A stretch of DNA of 64,000 bases, taken from assembly GCA_036852015.1 (NCBI GenBank), contig JAANDG010000071.1, forward strand, positions 62,001 through 126,000, in the 5' to 3' direction. The notes under the pieces were generated by a model. The model was not told the DNA's origin, ran no database searches, and worked only from the letters and a program-made list of their open reading frames with translations. The first letter of the stretch is position 1. Each line of letters starts with the position of its first letter. Origin of the DNA: Pelodera strongyloides (taxonomy: Eukaryota > Nematoda > Chromadorea > Rhabditida > Rhabditidae). A program made the translations under genes and the position numbers. Below, piece by piece: positions 25,123 through 38,299 of this stretch.

Positions 25123-25128
25123 TTTATT
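25123..25128 (-). promoter_or_regulatory. Polyadenylation signal AATAAA of the myosin gene
   Basis: AATAAA on the minus strand, about 77 bases beyond the myosin stop codon. Confidence 0.6.
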
Positions 25129-25204
25129 AGATAAGAATACGAAGAGTGCACTAGCAACTCATTCACACGCAATGTATGAAAACGCCGCTCCGCCGACATA
25201 AGTT

Positions 25205-28200
25205 CTAGAACTTGCTGCGGGATGGAGCGCGCATAACGGCTACGGATGCCGATCCCTGGAGTCCACCACCTGGGGCCATTGAAGCCGTGCGCGACTTTGC
25301 GCGCATCTTGCTGAGCGAATTCTCGGCAGAGTCGGCGCGTTCTTCAGCATCCTCGAGCTGGTGCTGGACCTGGCGGTACTTGTGAAGGGCACCGTTGGCA
25401 GCCTCCTCCTGTAATCATTGATTCGCTGCTTATTTTTCCATTTCCATTTTTTTTGTGTTTTTGTGAACCTTGATAATTATTTAGTGAAAATATGGTTGAA
25501 ATTATCAGAAAAATAAAGTGTGTTATTTCAAAAAATATTATGTCAAAGTGGTTAGATTGTTTTCATGCAATTTAAAGCTTACCGCTTCTTCGATCTGTCT
25601 CTTCTGTGTCTTGATCTTGTTCTGCAATTTCTCCACCAGATCGTTGAGTCTTTCGAAGTTCTTCTTGTCCTCGTCGATCTGGAACTGCAGCTCCTTGGTC
25701 TTTCTCTCTGCCTTGGAGAGGTCCTTGTTGGCCTGCTGGAAGCGACGCTGTTCTCCTTCAAGCTCGGTTTCGAGATCGCGAGCACGCTTCTCCAATTGCA
25801 TGATCACCTGAAGCACACATTTAGTAAGTACACAGTACACACTAACTCGGTTCCCTATAAGTATTACGAGTCTCCGTAAGCAAGAACAACAGCTTCCGTA
25901 GCAAACCAAATTGCTCCTGCAACAAATTGATTTTTTGAACGAATTGAAACGAAGTAAATCATGTTTGCCCAAAACACTAGGGTAGTGAGCTTTCTCTTTC
26001 GCTCCTCCCTTTATTCCACCCTTTATTCCAGTCTATTCTAGTCCTATCACCTTCTTTCCTCCCTTGAGCGCTGCGGCCTCGGCCTCGTCGAGGCGGACCT
26101 GGAACTCCTTGAGTTGCTGCTCGAGTCCCTTCTTGGCGCGGTCCAGGTTGGCTGCATGATCCGTCTCTTGGCGGAGAGAATCCGCAAGGCGGGATGCATC
26201 AGCCATCGCACGGTTGGCGTTGTCTTCAGCGGTCTGTATAAATATTGCAATGGTTCTATGTTCGATTATCTTTGAGTTAACGTATCTATGAGCTCGCAGC
26301 TCTCAAGAGAACTTACTAGTGGCCTTATCGAAAACGTCATTTTGTTGAAAATGCTGCTCCAAAAAAGAAGATGGCGCGTTTGTCCGCGTTATCGTAATTG
26401 ATAATTCCTAGATTTGAATGGTCTTTACCTTGAACTCATTCAGTGTCTCATCGAGATCGGAGTGCAGAGCCTGGATCTCGCCCTCGAGCTTTCTCTTGGC
26501 GGTGGCCAGGGTGTTGGCCTGGGCTGAGAACTCGTTGGCCTGATCGGTAGCCTCCTGAGCCTCGGTGTCGGCCTGCTTCTTGGCGCGAACAGCTGCGTCG
26601 TGTGCGACTGCGAGCTCCTCCTTCTCCGATTGAAGAAGGGTTGCCTGTAAAGTGTAGTCCCCAGTAACCTCCATTCATTCAACAATTTATTCCAAATCAG
26701 ATTATACGACAACATTCCGAAACAATTTACTAAGTGTCTAGTCTAGTGTCTACCAGGACCATGTGTGCGAAAGAAATTGCGAAACCAAAGAAATTGCGGA
26801 AGAAATTGCAGGAAAGCAAATGAGCCTACCTTCTTCTCCATGGTGAAGTATTGCTCACGAGCCTCGTCCTTGGCTCGCTGCTCATCCTCAACCTGGTGCT
26901 GCAGCATAGAGATCTGCTCCTGGTGTTTCTTCAAGTTGCGAAGAGCCTCTGCGTTGGCCTGGTTGGCGTGATCCAGAGCAATTTCGAGCTCGTTGATGTC
27001 GGACTCGAGCTGAAATAAGTGTATTTTAATCAGTTGGACACTCAATCGGAAAATGCCAGAATTTCCTTCCTAAAAGCTTTCAACTATTTGCTATACTTAC
27101 TTTCTTCTTGATGCGCAGCAACTCTCCCTTAGCCTTGGTCTCGTTCTCAAGAGAGGCTTGCATGCTCTCCATGGCTCTCTGGTGGTTCTTGCGCGTGTTC
27201 TCGAACTCCTCCTCCTTCTCCTGGATGCGTTTCTCAATCTCGGCGCGGATTTGAGACACCTCCACTTGTGCGCGGAGCACCTGTAAAGCAAATAATATTT
27301 TGTTTGCACACCATATGTAACTCATCTCACACCAACCAATGCATGTCCTTATTGCAAAAGGCATGGTTCCCAGCCATGAAATCGCTGGCAAAGTAGAAGT
27401 CCAATGGAGTGGCACTTTCTCGAATATAGCGCATATTTTCCACAACGTTGACATTTCAGTTGCAAAACCGAACCTTGCTCTCCTCAGCTTCCAGTGCAGC
27501 CTCGGCTTCGTCGACAGCGTGCTGGAGTTCCTCCTTCTCGAGCTCAAGGGTGCGAATGATCTTCTGCATCTCCTGTACGGAGCGTCCACCTTCGCCAAGC
27601 TGCACGTGGAGGTCCTTGATCTCTTGGGCGAGTCCACCATTTTCACGGCGAAGATCATCGGCTGCGGCCTGAAACATTGAGATATTATAGCAACAATATT
27701 TACATTTGATAATGTTTTTCTTTTTTTCTAAATAAAGAGTTTAATATAATATAATATATATTGTGCTGGGACCAATATGGAGCAAGAGGATTTTTTGATG
27801 CGTACAGTTCAAGTAGCAATTAGAGTACCTCTTCTTTCTTTCGTTGTTTAAACCGTCTATAGGGCTAATAAGAGCCCAAAAAAGTTATGTAGTTATGTAA
27901 CAAGTGTGTCTTACTTGGAGCTCATCTTGATAGTTTCTTGCTTTGTAAAGGTCAGTGGAGGCGTTGCGAGCATCGCGCTGAGCAGCGTCGAGGTCGTTGC
28001 CGAGGTCGTCCACCTTCTTTCTCCAGTCGTCGACGACCTTGTCGAAGCCTTTTTGTTGCTTTTCGAGCTGATTGACATAGTTATTGGCTCTCTCAACATC
28101 AGCCTGTGCTTCTTCAAGCTCAATTGCAAGTCTCGACTTAGTCTTCTCCAGTGACACAATCTTCGAGTTGGCCGCGTCGAACACCGCCTGCAAGTCGTTG

Positions 28201-28424
28201 ATCTTCTGCTGCTGGCGACGACGGACCTCATCAAGCTCGTCGGCCTTGATAAGGCCTTCACCCTCATACTTGGCCTTCCAGGTTTGGATCTCGGCATTGG
28301 CCTTGGAGAGCTGGCGCATCATCTCGTTCTTGTTCTCAATCTCCTCGTCGATCGACTCGCGAATTTGATCGATCTCGTGCTGGAAGTTCTTCGCTTGGGC
28401 GGCGTAGCTTTGTCTGAAAGTGAG

Positions 28425-28462
<38 letters not shown>

Positions 28463-31400
28463 TGGGGGCTTGGGGGGGGGGGGTTGCTAGAATAGTAATA
28501 TAGCTGGGGGCTTGGGGGGGGGGGTTGCTAGAATAGTAATTTCGTACTATAAAATGTGTTTGTACTATAACACATTTAGATGCTGGAGGAGACGAGAACA
28601 ACTAACTTTCAAACTTTTGTAAATTTTCCATACCGTTCCCTGGCCTCTTCGTCAACCGTTCTCTTGGCTTCCTCCAGCTGGCTGACCAATTGAGCCTTGG
28701 AGCGGGTGAGCTGGTTGAGCTGCGACTCAGCGTCCTCCAGCTGCTTGTTTAGATCGGAGTTGTCGTTGTTAAGACGACCCTGTAAGCTATACTTAATAAA
28801 ATTTTGCATTTTTTTTTTAATCTAAAACGTTTCGCAATCCACTTTTGCGTGCCACTAGATTGCTTTATTTTTGTTCTGCTGGATGGTTCAAACATCTGAG
28901 ACTAATTGTTAGTGAAAACCGTGGATCTATGGTAATTATAAGTTTTCAAAAGTCTAGGAGTTAACCTTGAGTGAGGATAGCTCGGCGATCTGTCTCATCT
29001 GCTCGTCAGCCTTGGACTGGGCTTCGTTGAGCTGCATTTCGAACTGCTTGGCCATCTTCTCGTTGTGCATACGGGCGGACGCCTCGGAATCAATCTCGGC
29101 CTAAATAAGGGAAAGCTATTTCTTTATATTATACCCATAGCAAATAAGTGCCGTTGCGATTTATTTCTTGCCGCGATACGATCAGTTTAGTATGTTTCCG
29201 ATCTTCATACACTTCATTTTCTATCTCTGTATATCCTGTATCTTTCTCGCACGCACCTGAATGCTCTCAGCATCGTGTTGGGCAGTGGCGCGATCCTTCT
29301 CAGCCTTGGCCTTGGCCTTCTGTGCCTGGTCAAGTTGATCAGTCAGTTCGGACACAGTGTCAGTGTGTTTCTTTCTCAAAGCGGCCAACTGGGCTTCGTG
29401 GCTCTGGTTCAGCTCCTCGAGTTGATTGCGCAGCTTGGCGAGCTCAGCCTCGCGTTTTCTAAATGATCACAGTAAATTATTCGGTATATATTCAACGAAT
29501 CTATCTTACAAAAACACTATAGTACAGGGTCGAATTTCAAATTTTCTACGGCGCACATTCGGTGTCGTCCATCGAAGCTCGTACCTGTTGATCTCAATCT
29601 GGGCCGCAGTGGCTCCTCCCTGTTCGTCAAGACGGTCGTTCATGTTGTCCAGTTCCCTCTGCAGTTCGCCCTTTGCACGGTCAGCACGAGCACGAGACTG
29701 TCTTTCGTTCTCCACCTCATCCTCGAGCTCGGCAATGCGAGCTTGCTGCTCCTTGATCTGTCTAAAACAGACGCGCAATTTTACGACAAATTTGTGCACG
29801 TGGCTGATTTTCCTCATGTAAAAGGTTCCCACTGGTATGTGGGAACACTGGAACATACGTGTTTTTTGGAATACATTGTATTAGTATATGTATTGCTTAC
29901 TAAAAGCGTTCGGTGTTTTTACCTCTGAAGCTTGGCAGCAAGTCCCTGCTCCTCCTCGAGCTTGCTCAGGAGCGCGGCATGTTCGCCCTCCTTTCTCTTG
30001 AGGTTAGTTTCGATGTCGTGTCTGACTCTGGCAACCTCCTCGATTTTCTCGTTGGCCACAGTCAACTCGCCCTCAATCTTGCGCTTCTGCTTTTCAAGAT
30101 CGGCACGTGCGCGTTTCTCGCGCTCCAGCGAGTCCTCCAGGTCGTCGAGCGCTCGCTCGAGCTTGGCCTTAACCTTGGTCGTCATGTTGTTCTTATCCTC
30201 CTCACCCTGAAGGTCCTCAACGAGCTTTCTGAAAATGAGTCAATTATTGCAAGCGATAAAAAAAAAAGTTTTTTTTTCGATCATTGTTGCAACTAAAAAA
30301 TGTTTGCTATCAAGATTAATTTCTGGATAACGTCCAGACCAGAAAAGTGTAAAAGATAAAAGACATATTTCTTGTGTCCACTTTATAATTTCCCAGTCAG
30401 AACAAACAAGCGCGCATACCTGTTCACCTCCTCCTGGTGCTTCTTCTCTTTGTTGAGCTTGGCAATAACCTCGTCCTGCTGGGCCATTTCATCCTGAAGG
30501 GTGCGGATCTGCTGGTCTTTGTTCTGCTTCTCCTGGTCCACCTTGGACAGGTTGGCTTCGATCTAGAAAATTGAAAATGGTTTTACGGATCACTATATCT
30601 CTCTAGTTACGTATTTTGTCAGTTGAGATCGGCCGATGCTACAATTGGGTTCAGTTCAGCTCGGTCCTCAAGAAGCGATCATGTGACCCTTCTTATTTCT
30701 GATTAGGTTATGTATTACCTCAGCAATCTGCTTGCGCAGGTTCTCCAACTCGTTTTCAACCTTCTTCTTGGCGCGCTGCACATCATTGTTGCGTTCCTCC
30801 TGATCGGAAACTTGGTCGTTGAGTTCGTTGAGCTGCTTCTGGGCGTCAGCTTGCTGTGCCTGAAGCTTAGCCAGACGCTCCTCGACATCAGACAGGGTGC
30901 CCTTGGAGTCTTCGAGCTGTCCGAATAGCTGGTTCTTCTCGTCCAACAGCTTGGCATTCTGAGCCTCCGACGCCTGACGGCGTTTCTCCTCTTCGGCGAT
31001 TTGAGCAGCAACAACCTGAAAAGTTGATTAAAGCATTGTGTTTAAACTGTTCTTTTATTATATGTAATGTAGAGCCATTGTTGACTATTAATCAGTGCTC
31101 CAAGTGAATTATTATGCTCAATCGTGAGTCTCTTCTGTTAAAATTAAGCAGTCTATACTATAATATAGTCATAAAAACTTTTCACGCACGTTGCACTTCT
31201 CCTTGAGCTTCTCGATCTCCTCGCCCTCCTTTCCGCACTTGAGCATGGGACGAATCTTTCCGAAGAGCAAATACCAATCCCACGTGCGTACAACGGTCCA
31301 GGTGCGGATGTTGCGCTGGAGCACCAAAAGCCCAGCTCTCTGCGTCATGCGGCGTCTGCGCTCAGCCTGAAAAGACTCTTTCAATAGCAAGTTCATAATC

Positions 31401-34400
31401 GTTTTTGTGGCCATGAATACGCTTTTCCGAGCACAGCTTCCAGAAGTTCCTAAAGTACATGTGCGTTTTTGTAGCAACGAATAAGCTTCCAGATCCAGCG
31501 ATTTCCTTTTTTTCTAATGTCATGGTGTATTTTATTTCAAATATTTCCGGCAACCAAGGTGAATCATAATTATGCTAACGATTTTTCGAATTAGTTAAAA
31601 AAACAGGTGATGCTCACCAGTCCAATGTACCATCTGATGTAGGCTTGGAGTCCTGTAAGGACAACTCCGAGCTTCTCGTCTCTCACGTCTTCAAGATGAG
31701 CGAGGATCCCCGCCTTGAAGAAGACCTTGGTGCGGCCAATTTTGAAGTGTTCCTCTTGGAGGTGTCCCTCGTTGACGAGCTTTGAGAGCATCATCTCAGA
31801 ACAGACCTAAAAAATAAAGTAATATTTTTTCTAATCATCGGAGGCTTCTATTTCAATGGATAGCGTATGTTTACGTAGTTTATAATGATACTATTATGTT
31901 TCCAGAAAATAGTCCAAGAAAACACGGTGTTTTCGGGACATCTCGACCCCTCATGATACCTTAGGAAACCCATTACCTTATCGTCGTCAGCTCCCTTAGC
32001 CTCGCTGGCGGCGAGCACAGCGTAGCGGGTCTTGAAGTCGTGATGAACCATTCTGTTCGGGAAACCCTTGCGACAAATACGGATACCTGAAAGTAATGGT
32101 TGCTATAGGGAATAATTAGCTCTAGTTTGGAGTCTCGCCCATTTACTTGAAGTATTTTCTGCTACCAAACTAGCCCTATGCGTTTCATCTTATTATCCGG
32201 TTCAACAAAATTTATTTTGCTAACCTCAAACTTGTGTAATTAACCATATTAAACAAAAATTTGTTCAATAGTTTCTCTCACACAATTTCTAAAAAGTCTA
32301 ATTTATAATTTGAATCGCGTGAGGAGTGGATTCTTTTGAATGCTCAGTCCGCATGCGTATGTTTATTTGTACATGTAATGTCCCCTCGTTTCAACATCAT
32401 TCATAAATCCCGAATTATTTTCCCTCTATGAAGAGCTGAAGAGGGGGGGGGGGCGTGGTCAAGTGGCAAGGCCCTTGCTCACGCCACCGGTCACTGGTTC
32501 GATCCCGGGCCGGAACCCCCTCACCCCACCAAAGTAAAAGTTGGTAGCCGGTGTAAAAGTTGGTAGCTGGTTAAAACCGGCGGAGATAAATCGACTTTCC
32601 GAGCAGATTGGCCACCGGGAAGTTTAAATGGCTAGTATGTCCAGCCTCTGAGCTGGACCCCGTGCACCGTTTCCGCGGATTCGGTTGATATAACCCGGTT
32701 CACTTTATCTTTATCTTTATCTTTATCTATGAAGAGCTTATAAGAATACAACAAAAAGTAAACAAACCTTCGAGCACACCGTTGCAAGTGAGCTGGTTGA
32801 GGACGAGCGCGGCATCGATCAGACCAGACTGTTTCTTCTCGTTGGGGATGATACAACGGATGAAGTGAGGGTGGGTCTTGTTCAGCATGGTCATCAGGTT
32901 GTTCAGGGACTCTCTGAAGAGAAAAAATGTTCTTTCATCATTTTTTTGTATATATCTAAAACCATCTTACATCTATCTACACATGCACTTCCATATGCTT
33001 CCGGTTTTTCGCCGTAGTCTACAGACAATCTGATGCCGGAAGGACCGAGAACTAACTTAGTCCCACTGTTTGACATACCGTAACATACATACACAATTGA
33101 AAAGTTGACATACATGGTTTACCGTAATTTTGTGCACATGTACTGGTTGGCCTGCCGTACCGTAGTTTACCGTATTTTTCGCAAGTACTTACCTGTAGAG
33201 CATAGAGACAGTCATGAACGATCCCGACTTTCCCTTCTTCTTGCCACCACCGCCTTCCTTGGCAGCGACCGAAGCCTCCTCTTGGGTCATGTAGTCGGCC
33301 CAGAGATCGCACAAGAGTGGGTTTCCAGTAGAAACCTAAAGGATGTTGCTATGCGGACCATGTACACTCCACTGTAAGCTGCTTCAACGTGAGCTGTTTG
33401 TATTTAGTTACACGTTGATAAAAACCTTGAATCATAACTTGCAGAATACTAATATCGTACCTTAAGCACAGCGACGAGCGAGTCGTTGAGTGGATCCTTG
33501 TTCTTCTCGAGCCAGTTGGTAACATTGTAACGCACAGTGCCGGCGTAGTGACGCATGGCGAAGTGTGCCTCCGCCTGTTTGCCCTTTGGCGGCTTGGGCT
33601 TCTCGAAATTGGGGTGCTTGCCCAAGTGCTGATCACCGAGCTTCTGGGCCAAGGTCATGTCAGTGGCCTTGGGCACGATACACTCCTCATCAAGCATGGA
33701 GATGATACCAAGAGGCTTCTCAATCAGCTCGATACAGGCCTGCAGGTCGAGACCGAAATCGATGAAAGTCCACTGAATACCCTCACTGAAAAGGAGCATT
33801 CGGATTAAATAGGAAACGAACTAGGGAACACTTTGTATTACTCCAACACCTCTTTTTTTAAATAATATTGTGCGCCATTTTGTTTTATATTAATAAGTTT
33901 TATATTAATAATTCCACACCGTTGGTACTCCTCCTGTTCGAGCACAAACATGTGGTGGTTGAAGAACTGTTGCAGCTTTTCGTTGACAAAGTTGATCCAC
34001 AACTGTTCGAACGAGTTCAAGTCGAAGATCTCGAAACCGGCAATGTCGAGCACACCAATGAAATAATCGCGCGAGATTCCCTGAAAGTATGTTTATTATT
34101 GCATCGGGAAACACTGCTTTAGCAGAAGGTACATGTCTAATTTCTACCTCAGAACGCGAATTATGTTGTAACAAACACTACCTTCTGATCAAGGGTCTTG
34201 TTGCACATCTTGACGAGCCAGTTGAACAGTCGGTTGTAGAGTCCCTTACCCATGGCGCCGACTGACCAGTGAACCTGGTCAACGTTCTGACCCTTGTTCA
34301 CCCATTCAGTGCCGACCTGCACAGATAAATAATTTTTTTTATTTTTATTTTTATTTTATTATTTGTCTGTAAGTCAAGAAATCGATATTACGACTACCCA

Positions 34401-37400
34401 TGAATCATCACTAACGTAAACCTATCAAACCGCAACCTTGACACGGGGCTTGGTGAGGGCGTCAAGGAATTTATCAGTGTCGACTCCATAATTCTGGGCG
34501 GCCTTAGCAGCATCGTCAGTGCCATCTGGCTCGGCCTGTTCCTCGCGCTGTCTCTGCTTGAACTTCATGTTTCCCATGTGCATGTGTCCTCCGATGATAC
34601 GGAAGCAGTTCAACTTCTCCTCTTCCGAGAAGTTGAGGATGTCGAATGACTCATCGGTCATCTGAACATTAGCCTTACTGTAAAAGAAAGTGGATGGAAC
34701 AGAGGACAGAAAAGTGCTAGATGTGCGAATTGAATAATTTCAATTTGGGTCCGAATTGTTCGAACTAGGTCATACTCTACTCTTTGAACCCTCTATATTG
34801 GTCTCGTTTCTTTTTCATCAAATATATATTCTTATAAAAGAAGTGAAGCAAAAGTAAAGATGAGACCATAAATAAGGTGAAAATTTAAATGTTACGTACC
34901 TGGAACTCCTCCGTATCGTCGACTCCGTCAATGAGGAGTTCGGCTTGGGCCACGAACCAGTAGCCAGATACTGGCTGGTCGAGAAGGAGCTGCTTGCGGA
35001 TCTCAGGCTTGTAGTTGGAGAAAAGCTGGTAGAAGATGTGGTAGCATCTGCAGGGATATGCATACTTCAAAAGGAGTGCTCTATTTCCTTTCTTCCATCT
35101 CTCCCCTCTCTGACCTTTTCTTACCCTCTCTCGCACCAATATCCATTCTCGCTCCGTTTCTATGTGTCCTGCTCTCTCTCTCTCTCTCTCTCTCTCTCGC
35201 TCTCTCTACTCTGTATAACAAAACTCACCTCTCTCCAGGTGCCTGTCTGATGACACGCGACTTCTCCAGAAGGTAGTGATCGATGTCGCAGGAGGCGACG
35301 CGTCCGGAACGCGAGAAGTGAATTCGGATAAACTTTCCGAAACGCGAAGAGTTGTTGTTACGCACGGTCTTGGCGTTACCGAAGGCCTCCAGAACGGGGT
35401 TGGTACGCACGATCTGGTCCTCGAGGGTGACCTGAAATGATGAACCAATTAGCATAATGATCTGTAACTTACAAGAAAATATATAGTGTGTGTTTATTCA
35501 CTGTTTAATAAAGATTTCCATACAACTGTGTTCTGATTTCAGGGTTAGTGGTTTGTACCATGCAACGACATGTGGTAAAACTCGAAATTGTACAAAAATC
35601 GACAGTGAAAAAATCCGTTGCAAATGGCGCGCTTCTGCACCTGTCTAGTCTGAATTTGCTTAGGTCTCCGAAGCAGTGCGGTAATGCTGCTAACACATTT
35701 TTTGCGAAGTATATGTGTTCACCTTCTTCTCTCCCCCATCTCCCTTGATGCCCTCGGCAGCGGTCTGCTTAGCACCGACAGCAGCGAAGTAGGCAATAAC
35801 CTGAATAAGAAAACAATAGAGAAAGAACTATTGTGGGTCACAACACTCCACGTCATCCCTGCGAACACAATAAGGGTCCGCCACAGCGGGGCGGTACACC
35901 CCTTCTAGTGTGCACGGGTGCGCGAATGCCAAACGGCGCACCCGTGCAGCTCCTGAGGCTAACTTGTGGCGCACGCGCCTCCTCCATAAAACGGCCGCGG
36001 CAGTCCCAAGTACTTCGCGCTGTGGCGGACCCTCTCTTTGTGCGCGACGATGGTGCATGTGTAACTTTTAAATAAGATTTTCCACCAATGGATATTTAAT
36101 TAAAAATAATCTTTTCAATACCTTCTTGGTGTTCTCAGTCTTTCCGGCACCAGACTCTCCGGTAATAAGCATGGACTGGTTTTCATGATCCTGCAGCATG
36201 TTTCTGCAAAATAACATTAACGTTTCGTTTCCTTTTCATTATTTTAGTATAATAATATTTTTATTCTCTACCTTTTCCATAAGCCAATTAGAAATGTTGC
36301 GTATTACACAGAAAGTGTACAGTTTACTGTGGGTATTTTGGTTGCTATGTAGATGATTTCCGTGTTCAGTTATTATTGTGCGCAGCTCATTATTGCAAGT
36401 GTACATTATGTCGTTATTCCGTATTATGTGGCCTATACCTGTAAGCCTCATCAGAGACGGCGAACAAGTGAGGCGGCATCTCATTACGGCGTTTTCCCAT
36501 AAACATCTGGGCAACACTGTCGGTGTAGATTGGTAGACGCTTGTAGGGGTTGATAACCACGCAGAACAAACCGGAGTAGGTCTAAAGTAAGTAGCTTTTT
36601 GACAGGCAAAAATATTTGGTATGTGATTCCTAGGTACTTCATATGATATCATATTGGGTTTAAATGATGCCCATATTGGTCATCTTAAAGCGAAATACCA
36701 CCCGGTTTGGGGTTTTTTCACCAAAAATAGTTTGAAAAAGGTTATGAACGAAAATAAACATAAAAACACAAACAAAGAAGTGCATATTGAATAAAAATGT
36801 TCTCAAACAACCATTTTTTGCTATTTTGTATGGGGAAATTCGCCTTGCGCGAAAAGCCGGCTCTTATACTAGTAACGATGTGGGCGGAGTCGAGCAATGC
36901 GCCTTTTCAAATTATAAGGTACTCCGCAGCATCCAAATGACGAAATATAGAATTTCCAAGTAAAGAATGGGCGTGGTTATTGCTGTGACGAACGCACTGA
37001 TATTTCCTCCGCCCTCTTTTTCAATTTTCGACGAATTTTTTTGGAGACAGACTACCATTTCGCTTTAACCATTGAAATTAAATGGGTACAAAGAATACAT
37101 AAGGAAGCTAAAACTTCAGATTATCTGTTTTCTCCTCGACTTACGTAGATCAACATGCAAGCGTATCTGGCTCGCAGATTGTGGAGCACGGAGGCATCGT
37201 TAAGGAAAGAGAGGTTTGACATGTCCTCGGTCTTCTCGAACTTGGGAGGGTTCATCTCCTGGAGGAGCTCCTTCTTGAGGGTCGCCTGAATGAGATGTTT
37301 TAGATGAAAATGAACTGAACTTAATTTAATGTTATACATACTGCATGCATTTTCAAATATTTTTCCGGCGCATCTCTCGACAGGTAAATTAAACCTTGTG

Positions 37401-38276
37401 CGCATATTTTGACCTATTTTGATTCAGTAGACCTGTTAGGTCATTCTCAATTTTTTTTTAAAGCTATATAGCGGCCGGTTTATGAACCGTATGGGAATGT
37501 TGGATAACTGCATTTCCATAGGCTATATACTTCGAATAAAAATCGTGCAGTTATTTGCATACACTACATGGAAATACATACATGGCGTCCAACCTACGTT
37601 TCAGAAATCGGATGTTATACCGCGTTAATCTAAGTTTTGCAATATAAACATTGGAAGAATGTTTTGAAGACATTCCAGACATTTAACAGCTGCTTACGAG
37701 TAAGTAACCCAGAATAGCATTTTCGCCAATGATTCCCAACCTCGTTTCCCTTGGCGGTGACCACGGTGACAATATCGCCCTTGCTTCCCTGGATCTCGGC
37801 AGCCACGAACCCTTCCTCCGCATCGGGGATCCACACGTTCTTCTTGGAGTCATAAGGGGTGGATTGGTCCTAGAACAGTTTATCTTCACGGCGAAAATGG
37901 ATTTATAAATTAATAGAACGTTGTTTGCATAATTATGATTTATTCCCATATTTTTAAGGATCACTTGCTCAAAACACTTTTCACTTTTCTAACGGTGTGC
38001 CGTGATTGTGAATTCAAATTTCAGTGTTGTTAACTCACTGTCAGGTAAAGTCGACTGAGACATACTTTCTTTCTTGTATTGTATTGTCTTGTATTGTCTT
38101 TCTTGTAACCAATAAACCGTTATATAAACCTTCGGCAGTGCTATTAAAATGTGGTTGATGATAAAAGGTATGTATACTGTATGCAGACGTTATCTAATTA
38201 CCTTGAGCAGCTCCTCGCGGGAACGGCGCAGGAACGGCCATCCCGGATCCTTGGTGTAGCTTTCATACTCGGCCAT
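25205..38276 (-). CDS. Muscle myosin II heavy chain (UNC-54/MYO type)
   Basis: About 32 exons encode an apparently intact heavy chain of roughly 1,950 aa, the ATPase motor and thick-filament rod of muscle. The start is [16 protein letters not shown]; an AATTTCCAG acceptor lies about 23 bases upstream of the ATG. Motor landmarks in order: KKNVWIPD (37.8 kb), [17 protein letters not shown] (37.2 kb), P-loop GESGAGKT (36.15 kb), switch [11 protein letters not shown] (35.35 kb), switch II DIAGFE (34.05 kb), actin-binding loop 2 [13 protein letters not shown] (33.25 kb), reactive-thiol region [18 protein letters not shown] (32.8-32.0 kb), and the lever at 31.7-31.2 kb. The coiled-coil rod fills 31.0-25.3 kb. 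A non-helical tailpiece ends [10 protein letters not shown]. Loop 2 and overall wording look nearer UNC-54/MYO-1/MYO-2 than MYO-3, from memory; the paralogue is not settled. Introns carry a SINE and two MITE-like elements. Confidence 0.95.
28428..28540. repeat. (TA)n microsatellite followed by two 40-bp tandem copies with poly-G
   Basis: (AT)n fills 28428-28459. Then a unit reading GGCTGGGGGCTT, a G run and TTGCTAGAATAGTAAT occurs twice (28459-28500 and 28501-28540), differing mainly in G-run length. It lies in a myosin intron within 20 bases of the splice donor of the exon encoding [13 protein letters not shown]. Confidence 0.9.
32425..32738 (+). mobile_element. tRNA-derived SINE with target-site duplication
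   Basis: The element body (about 32438-32725) begins with a tRNA-like head holding an A box (GTGGTCAAGTGGCAAGG, about 32455-32471) and a B box (GGTTCGATCCC, 32496-32506). A tRNA-unrelated body of about 190 bases follows, with a short duplicated AAAAGTTGGTAGC motif, and the tail is (TTTATC)n. The 13-base TCTATGAAGAGCT flanks it on both sides (32425-32437 and 32726-32738) as a perfect target-site duplication. SINEs are Pol III transcribed and mobilised by LINE enzymes. It is inserted in a myosin intron, antisense to the gene. Confidence 0.85.
35172..35207. repeat. (TC)n microsatellite
   Basis: About 16 TC units with one interruption, in a myosin intron just upstream (in coding sense downstream) of the exon encoding [14 protein letters not shown]. 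Confidence 0.9.
35873..36033. mobile_element. GC-rich 161-bp MITE-like element
   Basis: The ends AGGGTCCGCCACAGCG and CGCTGTGGCGGACCCT are perfect 16-base inverted repeats. The interior is GC-rich, unlike the surrounding AT-rich myosin intron, with an inner palindrome around GGTGCGC...GCGCACC. No target-site duplication is obvious. Confidence 0.85.
36685..37068. mobile_element. TTAAAGCGAAAT-ended MITE
   Basis: A 384-base stretch begins TTAAAGCGAAAT and ends with its reverse complement ATTTCGCTTTAA. It lies in a myosin intron and has no ORF of note. Relatives with the same ends occur at 40671-40846, and single ends at about 50346-50380 and 50931-50942. Confidence 0.75.
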
Positions 38277-38299
38277 GGTTGTCGAGTCGACGCTGGTGG

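Noticed and set aside
25518..30928. Many Leu/Ser-rich plus-strand ORFs opposite the myosin rod
   Set aside because: Antisense shadows of coiled-coil codons; no start context or splice pattern of their own.
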